This document shows, piece after piece, positions 1-6,533 of a stretch of DNA of 6,533 nt. Each line of letters starts with the position of its first letter. The first letter of the stretch is position 1. Source of the DNA: an uncultured Lachnospiraceae bacterium (GTDB lineage: Bacteria > Bacillota > Clostridia > Lachnospirales > Lachnospiraceae); contig CADCPJ010000038.1 of assembly GCA_902803245.1 (NCBI GenBank), positions 1 to 6,533 of the forward strand, read 5' to 3'. The position numbers and the translations under genes were made by a program. The notes beneath the pieces were generated by a model. It had not been told where the DNA came from and searched no databases. It saw only the letters and a list, made by a program, of their open reading frames with translations.

Positions 1-1457
1 CACGTTCCGTCCGGTTTCGTCCCGTGCTCGACCGCATTTTCGATGATCGGCTGGATGATGAGCCGCGGAACTTCCCAGCTAAGGAGCGTCTCATCGATAT
101 CGCTGCTGTAGTGGAAGCGGTCACCGTACCGGCAACTGATGATGTAGAGGTAGGCCTCCACATATTCGAGTTCTTTTTTCAGGGGAATCATCGCCAGGCC
201 GTCGCGTCCGAGCGTGGCGTCGAGCATGGTGGACAGGGCCTCGATCATGAGGCTCACCTTCTCATTTTCGTCCATCCGCGCCTCCCAGTTGATAATCTCC
301 AGAGAGTTGTTCAGAAAATGCGGGTTGATCTGGGACTGAAGGGCGTGAATGTTCGCGTCCCTGAGCGCAATTTCCTCCACGAAGATCTTCTCAAACTGAA
401 CCTTCAGCTTGTCCGACATCTCGTTGAAGTCCCTGACAAATGCAGAGATCTCCCCCCGGTCCCCCGGCACCTCCACCTGAATTCCGTAGTTCCCGTCGGA
501 GATTTTTGAAGCCGCCTCCGCGAGCGAGGATACAGGCTCAAGCACGCGCCTGTTCAGGAAATGAACCATGACGAGCATGAACGGTACCATGACCATTAGG
601 AGCACGAGAAAGGTCAGGATCTGCGCGTTCGAGGAGGCGAGGGTGATGTCCCTGTCGTAGGCGGCGGTATAGGTGATCTGCTGGTCGAAGCCGGGCGAGG
701 AGGCCCGGATAAAGCTGCCGTCCCGGTTCTCAAAGAGGTATGCGCTGCGGGAGCGTTCTCCCTCCGGCGCCTCAATTGCCGGGAAATTCCGCTTAAGCAG
801 CACTTCGCCGCCGCACCGGATCTCGTATCCCTTCACGGCCCACACGCTGTCAAGAACCCCGAACACCTTCTCCGTGTCGAGCTCCATGATGATCACCGCG
901 TAAGGCGTGAAATCCTTCGCCATCATGTTCCGCACCATGTAGACCCGGCCGCCGGCCCTCATGAAGCAGGTCTTCGTGTCGAGATCTTCCGCCGCCTTCC
1001 TGACCGCATCAAGACCGTCGTTCATAAGAGCGACATAGTTCGCGTATCCGGAGCCGGCGGAGCGGCTTCCCATATAGTAGATCTCATCCGGATTGTCGGT
1101 AAAATACAAAAAAGTCGTCCTGAAGCTGTCGTTGTACTTGTACTGCTGCTCAAGGAAGCGGTTCACTTTTGAGCGGAGATCCATGTCCTCCCCCGCTTTA
1201 AGGTACTCCTCGTAGATCTCCCTCAGATACGGAAGAATCGAGGCATCCTTCGATGCCCCGACACAGGTTTGCAGGCGGATTCCGCAGATCTCCACCGCTT
1301 TCTCCATGGATACGAGAATTGTCTTCTCCACTTCCGCCCTGGTTCTCCTTCCTACGACAAAGATGAGACTGAGCGTCAGGAGAACGATGGGAATGATCCA
1401 GGTGAAGGCGGTCAGCTTCAGCATCTGCCATTTCAGTGAGTTTGGTCTCTTCATCAT
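1..1457 (-). CDS. YesM-type membrane sensor histidine kinase, partial (C-terminus beyond left edge)
   Basis: Membrane sensor kinase that should autophosphorylate on histidine in response to an extracellular signal and pass the phosphate to an AraC-type response regulator. The frame is open from 1457 to base 1, giving 485 residues. Seen in order: a TM segment at about 16-36; an extracytoplasmic region at about 37-277 (Cache-like by layout only); a second TM at about 278-300; a HAMP-like linker at about 301-354; then the His_kinase signature LQSQINPHFLNNSLEIINW at 373-391 with likely phospho-His380; and the N-box start IIQPIIENAVEHG at 467-479. The glycine-rich ATP lid is missing because the gene runs off the window. 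An in-frame TAA at 1470-1472 fixes the start to one of two adjacent ATGs (1457 or 1454). No good Shine-Dalgarno precedes either. YesM-type kinases commonly pair with YesN regulators and control sugar uptake genes; that role here is inferred from the neighbouring sugar genes. Confidence 0.93.
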   Translation of the reverse strand, partial: MMKRPNSLKWQMLKLTAFTWIIPIVLLTLSLIFVVGRRTRAEVEKTILVSMEKAVEICGIRLQTCVGASKDASILPYLREIYEEYLKAGEDMDLRSKVNRFLEQQYKYNDSFRTTFLYFTDNPDEIYYMGSRSAGSGYANYVALMNDGLDAVRKAAEDLDTKTCFMRAGGRVYMVRNMMAKDFTPYAVIIMELDTEKVFGVLDSVWAVKGYEIRCGGEVLLKRNFPAIEAPEGERSRSAYLFENRDGSFIRASSPGFDQQITYTAAYDRDITLASSNAQILTFLVLLMVMVPFMLVMVHFLNRRVLEPVSSLAEAASKISDGNYGIQVEVPGDRGEISAFVRDFNEMSDKLKVQFEKIFVEEIALRDANIHALQSQINPHFLNNSLEIINWEARMDENEKVSLMIEALSTMLDATLGRDGLAMIPLKKELEYVEAYLYIISCRYGDRFHYSSDIDETLLSWEVPRLIIQPIIENAVEHGTKPDGT

Positions 1458-1510
1458 TTTTTCGGCTTTTTAAGTCCAGATTTTCAATGCGTTTGGTCTC
1501 TGCGGCTTTT
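1431..1510. repeat. imperfect direct repeat spanning the kinase start codon
   Basis: On the plus strand, 1431-1470 and 1482-1510 are related. Both contain TTTCA, then the exact 11-mer GTTTGGTCTCT (1440-1450 and 1491-1501), then CGGCTTTT (1463-1470 and 1503-1510). The first copy carries about 11 extra bases, which include the two start ATGs of the kinase gene. The second copy lies wholly in the gap after the mutase gene. It looks like a small local duplication, but it could also be a paired binding site. There is no independent evidence of function. Confidence 0.5.
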
Positions 1511-1539
1511 CATTTCATGCCGGCAGCTGTTTGGCACCC

Positions 1540-2967
1540 CTAAATCCCGAGATAATCCCTGTAGATCCGGCAGATCGTCTCCGCGTCCTCCTTTTCCGGC
1601 ATCTCGGCAAAAAGCCTGAGAAGCGGCTCCGTGCCGGAGAAGCGGCAGGAGACCCAGCCGCCGTTTTTAAAGAAGATCTTGCAGCCGTCCATATAGCTCA
1701 CATGGTCGATGGCATATGGAAGCTCCGGGATGCCCCTGTCCCCTATGATGCGGGTGAAGAGCTCCTCCTTTCTCTCCGGGCGGAAGCTGAAATTGTTCTC
1801 CGACATATAGTATGCGCCGTATTCGCGGCGGATCCCGTCATAGAAGTCGGAGAGCTTCATCCCGGTCACGGCCAGCATCTCGGCGAGAAGAGCCGCCGCA
1901 TAGACGCCGTCCTTGCCTTTTATGTGTCCGCGGACCGTAAGTCCCCCCGAGGATTCGCCGCCGAGCACGGCATCCGTCTCCTCCATCTTCGCCGAGATGT
2001 ACTTGAATCCGACGGGCACCTCATAGCACGTCTCATGGAAGGACTCCGCGATCCGGTCGAGGAGATGGGTGGTGCACAGGTTCCGGACGACGCCGCCCCG
2101 CATCCCCTTGTACTTTCTGAGGTAATAGTAGAGAACGGCCATGATGTCATTCGGAGTCAGGTATCTGCCCGTGTCGTCCACGACGCCTATGCGGTCCGCG
2201 TCCCCGTCCGTCGCGATGCCGATGTCACACTTTTTGTCGAGGACGACGCGGGAGAGCTCTCCCATCGCCTCGCGGTTCGGAGCGGGCAGCTTTCCGCCAA
2301 AGAGCGTGTCGTGCCGGCTGTGGATCGACTCCACCTCTGAGCGGCAGGTCAGGAAGATCGTCTTGATGGATGTCTCCGATACGCCGTACATCGGGTCGAG
2401 GGCGATGTGAAGGGAGGCATCCCGGATCTTCCGCACATCCACCATTTCCAGAATGCTGTCGAGATACTCGTTGAGCGGACAGATCTCCTTAATGAGCCCC
2501 ATATCTTTCGCGTCCTGGTAATACATGGACCGGATCTCCGGAGCTTCCGGCAGTCCGGATTCAAGCTTCGCGGCATATCTCTCGATGTCCGAAGTGACGT
2601 TAAGATCCGCGTCCCTCCCTCCTTCCGTGAACACCTTGATGCCGTTATAGAGCGCGGGGTTGTGGCTTGCCGTGATCATCATGCCGTACGGGAGGCCGTT
2701 CTCCTTCACATAGTACATCACGACCGGCGTCGGGCAGGACTTGTTGATCAGAAGGGCCTTTATGCCTTCGGCCGCAAAGACCTCTCCGGCCCACTGCATC
2801 GCCTCCTTCGACAGGAAGCGGCGGTCATATCCGATCACGATCCCCCTCGTTGCGACGCCTTCCTCTTTCATCTTCTCAGCAAGAGCCGCTGCGAGCAGAC
2901 GGATGTTCGCCTTCGTGAACCCGTCTCCGATTATGGCTCTCCACCCGCCGGTTCCAAAGTGTATCAT
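1540..2967 (-). CDS. alpha-D-phosphohexomutase (phosphoglucomutase/phosphomannomutase family)
   Basis: Cytoplasmic enzyme that interconverts hexose-1-phosphate and hexose-6-phosphate through a phosphoserine intermediate with Mg2+. The 475 residues show all four family signatures: N-terminal FGTGGWRAIIGDGFT (4-18); active-site loop TASHNP (99-104) with phospho-Ser101; metal-binding DGDADR (254-259); sugar-binding loop GGESSGG (336-342); and phosphate-binding RFSGTEP (442-448). Length and four-domain layout are normal for a complete enzyme. The sugar loop differs from the GEMSGH of classical bacterial PGM/PMM and the GGEQSGH of GlmM, and resembles less-characterised PGM-like subfamilies, so glucose, mannose and GlcNAc phosphates cannot be told apart from sequence. 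The ATG at 2967 is supported by GGAGGAA six bases upstream. The gene follows the GH94 phosphorylase by 168 bases, which suggests it processes the sugar-1-phosphate made by that enzyme (inference). Confidence 0.95.
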   Translation of the reverse strand: MIHFGTGGWRAIIGDGFTKANIRLLAAALAEKMKEEGVATRGIVIGYDRRFLSKEAMQWAGEVFAAEGIKALLINKSCPTPVVMYYVKENGLPYGMMITASHNPALYNGIKVFTEGGRDADLNVTSDIERYAAKLESGLPEAPEIRSMYYQDAKDMGLIKEICPLNEYLDSILEMVDVRKIRDASLHIALDPMYGVSETSIKTIFLTCRSEVESIHSRHDTLFGGKLPAPNREAMGELSRVVLDKKCDIGIATDGDADRIGVVDDTGRYLTPNDIMAVLYYYLRKYKGMRGGVVRNLCTTHLLDRIAESFHETCYEVPVGFKYISAKMEETDAVLGGESSGGLTVRGHIKGKDGVYAAALLAEMLAVTGMKLSDFYDGIRREYGAYYMSENNFSFRPERKEELFTRIIGDRGIPELPYAIDHVSYMDGCKIFFKNGGWVSCRFSGTEPLLRLFAEMPEKEDAETICRIYRDYLGI

Positions 2968-2971
2968 GTGC

Positions 2972-2978
2972 TTCCTCC
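2972..2978 (-). promoter_or_regulatory. strong Shine-Dalgarno of the phosphohexomutase gene
   Basis: On the minus strand, GGAGGAA lies six bases before the ATG at 2967. It is the clearest ribosome binding site in the window and confirms that start. Confidence 0.8.
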
Positions 2979-3014
2979 GTCGGCTGATGTACAGGTGATA
3001 TACCAGTAAAGCTC

Positions 3015-3037
3015 AGTAATTGCCGAAGGCAATTGCT
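3015..3037. repeat. inverted repeat (hairpin) in the phosphorylase-mutase gap
   Basis: AATTGCC (3018-3024) and GGCAATT (3028-3034) form a perfect 7-bp stem with a GAA loop. On the plus strand the stem extends to 10 bp with one G-U pair; on the minus strand, the sense of the genes, the same position is an A-C mismatch. No T-run follows on the minus strand, so it is not a standard intrinsic terminator. It lies about 50 bases upstream of the mutase start and would fall in its leader if the two genes are co-transcribed. An operator or RNA processing site is possible; neither is shown. Confidence 0.5.
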
Positions 3038-3135
3038 TTGATTAACTGCATATGGGTAAAACAAAATGCTGTGCGTAAGGCAGGCAATTTCGTCAGCGAC
3101 TATAAACAGCTGTCACTTAAGGACTCACTCCCTTG

Positions 3136-5538
3136 TCACAGCTCCGCAGTTACATGATGCCGCTCCCCGGCCTGAAAGACCGGGATCCGTTCCGCCTCCG
3201 CCCCGTCGACAAGGAGTCTCCTTATGCCCTTCCCGCGGCGGGTGAGATTCCTCACCTCGATGTCGTAGAGAGCGCCGCGGAAGATGCGCTGCGCGCGAAA
3301 GCCCTCCCACGAGGACGGGATGCACGGGTCGAGGACCAGCTCATCATATCCCGGCCGGATGCCCAGGATGTAATGCGTCACCGAGTAGTAGGCCCAGCCG
3401 CCGCTCCCTGTCATGAAGGGATGGTGCGCCCTCCCGTATGTCGTGTGGTCCGGCCCGGAGATAAACTGGCAGTATGAGTACGGCTCGGCGAAGCGGGTTT
3501 CGATCCTGTCATTTTGATAGTACGGACAGAGCGCGTGGTAGTACTCCATCGCCCCGTCGCCGTTGCCCATGCGGCACTCCGCCGCCCAGACCCAGGGATT
3601 CGGATGCGAGAAGATGCTGCTGTTCTCTTTGAGCCCCGGGTAGACGCGCGTCACGAAGCCGATGTCGTCGTCCGCCTCCGTGTAAGACGGGGCATTGAGG
3701 CGGATGCCGTAAGGCGTGGACAGATGCTTCCGGATGGAGGCGAGAGCTTTCTCGCTCTTTATCGGGTCCGCCGCGCCCGAGAGCACTGCCCACGCGTTGG
3801 ATTCCAGATGGATCCGCCCCTCTTTGTTCTCCTTTGTCCCTATGACCTTCCCGTTCGCGGTATAGCCCCGGATAAACCACTCGCCGTCCCACAGGGCTTC
3901 ATTTAAAAAGGAACCGAGCTTCTCACGAACTTCCTCGTAATGTGCCGCGTCCCCGTCCCTTCCCAGGTGCCTTGCCGCCCCGATGAGCCCATGGAGCGCC
4001 TCGATGAGCAGGAAAGATACCAGCGCGCTCTCCCCTCCTCCGAGGTTCAGACAGTCGTTCCAGTCGGCGCGGAGGCCCTTGCATATGCCGTGGCTGCCGG
4101 TCTCCCTCAGGGAAAACTCCACAATCCGCTGCATGTGCTCGTAGACCGTCCCCCCGCCGCCGTCGGCGTAGCCGATGACCTCGTCATAGAAGGCGCTCTC
4201 CCCCGACTCCTTCACGTACTCCGCGATCGCGGGGATCAGCCACAGCGCGTCGTCGGCACAGGCGTCCGAAAGCCCGTGCACCCTGGACTTCCCCTCCGCC
4301 TCCGGGATCACCGTCGGCGACCTGAAAGGTTTTTTCTTTTTCTTCTTCTCCTCTTCGGGAAGGAACCACTCCGGCTCAAAGAGGTGGATGCCGTATCCGT
4401 CATTTGTCAGGGCGCGGAGCAGCTCCACGATCCGCTGGCGGCATTTTCCCGGATTCGTGTGGGGAATTGTCATGGCGTCCTGTGCGGTGTCCCGGTAGCC
4501 GAGCCCGGACCTCCCCCCGACCTCGATAAATGAGGCAAATCTCGAGAAGATCACATTGATCTCCGACTGGTAGAGCGTCCAGGTGTTCAGCATCACGTCG
4601 ATCCCCGGATCCGGTGTGCTGACCTTAAATCTCGCCTGCTTGTCTTTCCAGAACCGCCGAAGCTCCGCATAGGCCTCATCGAGCTCTCTTCCGTCCGCGT
4701 ATCTCTCCCGGATCCTTCGGGCCTCATCAAGCCGGCCCTCCCCGAGAAAGAAAATGAGCCTCACGGACATGCCCGGCTCGATCTTCAGCTTCTTCATGAG
4801 GGAGGCGCAGTGATTCCCGCCGAGCTCCGTCCCGCCGCGGAGCTCTCCCTCCTCCACGGCGAGCGGATCTTTCTCCGTGCGGTACGGCCCTATGAATTCG
4901 TCCCGAAGGCACTCGTACCCGTCCGGGACGAAATTCGAAGTGAAATACTGGTATCCCTCCTCCTCATAGAAGAGGTCGTAGAGAATGGTGCCGTCCTCAT
5001 AGGAGGAGCCGGCGCAGTAGAGGCTCATCTGGAAATTCTGATTGTCGATGCTGATGTGATGGAAAGAAAATTCCGCATAGGAAATGACGCTTAAGGACCT
5101 TGTGCGATCGTCCCTGTTCTCGATCGTGACGTCCCATATGAGCGCGTGTTCCCCGATGGGAATCGACAGCTTTTCCTCGGCGTGAAGGTTCCGGTAGTCG
5201 CACTCATACACGCTGTAGGAGAGGCCGTGCCGGGTCCTGTACACGGCCTGCCCGTCCAACGGCTTGCCGACCGGCTGCCAGGACACGCTCCAGTAGTCCC
5301 CGTCCTCATCATCCCTTATATAGATATCAAACCCGGGCCGGTCCATCGGCACCGCGTTGCCCCGGAATCTCGTGATCCGGTGCGTTTCCGGGGACTTGCA
5401 GAACACATATCCCCCTGCCGTGTGGTTGACCACGGCGCACATGTCCTCCACTCCGAGGTAATTCGTCCAGGACTGGGGAAGGTCCTCCCGCGTGATCACA
5501 TACTCCTCATTCTCACTGTCAAAGTAACCGTAGCGCAT
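3136..5538 (-). CDS. GH94 disaccharide phosphorylase, probably N,N'-diacetylchitobiose phosphorylase
   Basis: Cytoplasmic inverting phosphorylase that cleaves a beta-1,4 disaccharide with phosphate to give an alpha-sugar-1-phosphate and a free sugar. From the ATG at 5538 it has 800 residues, essentially the length of Vibrio chitobiose phosphorylase. Layout: N-terminal beta-sandwich (about 1-290), helical linker, (alpha/alpha)6 catalytic barrel (about 320-735), and a C-terminal beta cap. Seen: MRYGYFDSENEEYVIT at the start, GLGYRDTAQDA (345-355), ADWNDCLNL with probable general acid Asp495, FSHPNPW with phosphate-binding His645, and TGSGGW with Thr710. TRVY places Val632 where, from memory, Vibrio ChBP has the N-acetyl-pocket Val631; cellobiose phosphorylase differs there. 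An in-frame TTG at 5568 would add ten residues, but homologues begin at the chosen Met; GGTGG eight bases upstream is a weak ribosome site. An EEEKKKKKK loop (395-403) is unusual. Alternatives are cellobiose or cellobionic acid phosphorylase; GH94 is near certain, substrate about 70%. Confidence 0.95.
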   Translation of the reverse strand: MRYGYFDSENEEYVITREDLPQSWTNYLGVEDMCAVVNHTAGGYVFCKSPETHRITRFRGNAVPMDRPGFDIYIRDDEDGDYWSVSWQPVGKPLDGQAVYRTRHGLSYSVYECDYRNLHAEEKLSIPIGEHALIWDVTIENRDDRTRSLSVISYAEFSFHHISIDNQNFQMSLYCAGSSYEDGTILYDLFYEEEGYQYFTSNFVPDGYECLRDEFIGPYRTEKDPLAVEEGELRGGTELGGNHCASLMKKLKIEPGMSVRLIFFLGEGRLDEARRIRERYADGRELDEAYAELRRFWKDKQARFKVSTPDPGIDVMLNTWTLYQSEINVIFSRFASFIEVGGRSGLGYRDTAQDAMTIPHTNPGKCRQRIVELLRALTNDGYGIHLFEPEWFLPEEEKKKKKKPFRSPTVIPEAEGKSRVHGLSDACADDALWLIPAIAEYVKESGESAFYDEVIGYADGGGGTVYEHMQRIVEFSLRETGSHGICKGLRADWNDCLNLGGGESALVSFLLIEALHGLIGAARHLGRDGDAAHYEEVREKLGSFLNEALWDGEWFIRGYTANGKVIGTKENKEGRIHLESNAWAVLSGAADPIKSEKALASIRKHLSTPYGIRLNAPSYTEADDDIGFVTRVYPGLKENSSIFSHPNPWVWAAECRMGNGDGAMEYYHALCPYYQNDRIETRFAEPYSYCQFISGPDHTTYGRAHHPFMTGSGGWAYYSVTHYILGIRPGYDELVLDPCIPSSWEGFRAQRIFRGALYDIEVRNLTRRGKGIRRLLVDGAEAERIPVFQAGERHHVTAEL

Positions 5539-5580
5539 TTCCCAAACCACCATCCTTAAATAGGGCAATCTCTCATCCCG

Positions 5581-5599
5581 TCCTGTTCATTTTACAGGA
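5581..5599. repeat. 19-bp inverted repeat upstream of the GH94 gene
   Basis: TCCTGT (5581-5586) and ACAGGA (5594-5599) form perfect 6-bp arms around a 7-base spacer. The repeat lies 43-61 bases upstream of the preferred phosphorylase start. On the minus strand the centre reads TAAAAT, which resembles a -10 box, but no matching -35 was found at normal spacing. The size and place suit an operator for a repressor; chance is also plausible for 6-bp arms. Confidence 0.35.
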
Positions 5600-5675
5600 G
5601 AATGCCTCTTTTATGGGAGGGAGGTGCTTGGCAGGTTTTGGATATTCTTGTCACATTCGCCGTGCCTTGCATAAA

Positions 5676-6533
5676 TCAGCCGTCACGCCCGGCAAATTTC
5701 CCATCGCCGTCCAGAAGTCCCAGCAGGATGTCCGCGTATACCGGGTCGAACTGCGTGCCTCTTCCGTCCTTAAGCTCCCGGATCACCTTCTGCGGCTCGA
5801 TGGGCGCGCGGTAGCTCCGCCTGGAGGTCATCGCGTCATACGCGTCGGCCACGGAAATGATGCGGGCGATCCTTGGAATCTCCTCCCCCTTCAGCCCCTC
5901 CGGATAGCCCTTTCCGTCGTACCGCTCGTGGTGGTAGTGGGCGCCGGAGCTTAGATAGGGCGACTGATGGATGCTGGACAGAATCTGGTTGCCGTAGACC
6001 GGATGAAGTTTGATCTGCTCGAATTCCTCGTCGGTCAGCCTGCCCTCCTTGCTGATGATATCCTCGTGGACGCCGATCTTTCCGATGTCGTGGAGGAGCG
6101 CCGCGTAATACACCTGTTCGCACTCCTCTTCGGAGAGCCCGGCTCTTTTGGCGATCTCCCCGGAGTACATCGCCACTCTCGTCGAGTGGCCGCTCGTGTA
6201 CCTGTCCTTGGCGTCGATCGCATTGGCCAGGGCCTCCGCCGTCTCCCGGAACATCTCCTTCTCTTTGCGCTCGGATTCCTTCAGGGATTCGATCTCCCTC
6301 TTCCGCGCCTCCTCCACGCTCTCATTCTGGTTCATGAGCGCATAGATGAAGAACACGATCACCACGACGACCATCGTCATGTTCGTGAGGGACACCCCGT
6401 AGTGGAAGATCTGAATGATGGCCATGGCTGAGGGGAGCGCGATACTAATCATCAGGGAAACCGCGATGCCATAGCTTATTCGGTTCCGGTATTCGATGAG
6501 TATCGACTCCTGCAGGAGAATGATGAGAAACGG
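5676..6533 (-). CDS. membrane-anchored HD-GYP protein, probable cyclic-di-GMP phosphodiesterase, partial (N-terminus beyond right edge)
   Basis: Signalling enzyme expected to hydrolyse cyclic-di-GMP at the inner face of the membrane. The frame is open from the right edge (6533) to the TGA at 5676-5678, giving 285 visible residues. The ATG at 6452 is probably internal, because 27 open codons lie upstream and continue the membrane region. Seen: hydrophobic segments at about 6400-6475 and 6330-6375; a charged, helical linker that could form a coiled coil (about 6225-6325); then an HD-GYP domain with GHSTRVAMYS, the metal-binding HD in LLHDIGKIGV (HD at 6087-6092), HP..G, HHERYDGKGYPEG (GYP at 5901-5909), RIISVADAYDAMTS and GTQFDP. 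All the usual metal and signature residues are present, so an active enzyme is likely. A GGDEF domain is not in the visible part. Its stop is 137 bases before the phosphorylase start, on the same strand; a functional link is not shown. Confidence 0.93.
   Translation of the reverse strand, partial: PFLIILLQESILIEYRNRISYGIAVSLMISIALPSAMAIIQIFHYGVSLTNMTMVVVVIVFFIYALMNQNESVEEARKREIESLKESERKEKEMFRETAEALANAIDAKDRYTSGHSTRVAMYSGEIAKRAGLSEEECEQVYYAALLHDIGKIGVHEDIISKEGRLTDEEFEQIKLHPVYGNQILSSIHQSPYLSSGAHYHHERYDGKGYPEGLKGEEIPRIARIISVADAYDAMTSRRSYRAPIEPQKVIRELKDGRGTQFDPVYADILLGLLDGDGKFAGRDG

Noticed and set aside
1531..2340. Long plus-strand open frame of 269 codons opposite the mutase gene
   Set aside because: It is fully antisense to a mutase with all family motifs, has no recognisable domain, and fits the long shadow frames expected in GC-rich coding DNA.
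2979..3002. Extended -10-like TGGTATATC on the minus strand before the mutase
   Set aside because: Matches only four of six -10 bases and has no -35 at 16-18 bases, so a promoter call is not supported.
2407..3009. Plus-strand open frame of 200 codons opposite the mutase N-terminus
   Set aside because: Antisense shadow of the mutase; no motif was recognised and the opposite strand explains the region.
3055..3095. Possible intrinsic terminator after the phosphorylase, with a TTTTGTTTT run on the minus strand
   Set aside because: The only stem before the T-rich run is about five pairs with a bulge, too weak to call.
3940..4533. Plus-strand open frame of 197 codons opposite the phosphorylase
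   Set aside because: Antisense to the catalytic barrel of GH94, with low-complexity Leu/Arg/Pro-rich translation and no recognisable family.
5556..5576. Six-codon frame (MRDCPI) just before the phosphorylase start on the minus strand
   Set aside because: Too short to judge; a chance ATG is likely and there is no attenuator structure around it.
5967..6431. Plus-strand open frame of 154 codons opposite the HD-GYP gene
   Set aside because: The minus strand carries a clear HD-GYP domain here; this frame shows only complementary composition.

Overview
The window looks like bacterial chromosome from a Clostridia-type Firmicute, most likely a Lachnospiraceae relative with a moderately GC-rich genome. 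This is inferred from three things: a YesM-type sensor kinase beside sugar metabolism genes, an HD-GYP protein with a clostridial-style membrane N-terminus, and the GC-rich third codon positions. There is no 16S or other taxonomic marker, so the placement is tentative.

All four genes lie on the minus strand and are read from right to left. From the right edge they are: (1) the C-terminal part of a membrane-anchored HD-GYP cyclic-di-GMP phosphodiesterase, 5676 to beyond 6533; (2) a complete GH94 disaccharide phosphorylase, 3136-5538, whose motifs fit N,N'-diacetylchitobiose phosphorylase better than cellobiose phosphorylase; (3) a complete alpha-D-phosphohexomutase, 1540-2967; (4) the N-terminal 485 residues of a YesM-type sensor histidine kinase, 1457 to beyond position 1. 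The gaps between genes are 137, 168 and 82 bases. No convincing terminator was seen in any gap, so co-transcription is possible but unproven. Two gaps hold short inverted repeats, and the gap before the kinase holds an imperfect direct repeat that spans the kinase start codon.

The metabolic core is the phosphorylase plus the mutase. The phosphorylase would split a beta-linked disaccharide with phosphate, giving a sugar-1-phosphate and a free sugar without spending ATP. The mutase would turn the 1-phosphate into a 6-phosphate for central metabolism. If the substrate is diacetylchitobiose, the route is GlcNAc-1-P to GlcNAc-6-P; if it is a glucose disaccharide, it is Glc-1-P to Glc-6-P. The kinase may sense a related sugar or its transport; its response regulator would be expected beyond the left edge. 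The HD-GYP protein may only be a neighbour.

No mobile element, CRISPR array, tRNA or rRNA was seen. Plus-strand open frames, some long, are antisense shadows of the GC-rich genes. I see no strong case for an undescribed system; the most useful lead is the substrate of the phosphorylase-mutase pair.
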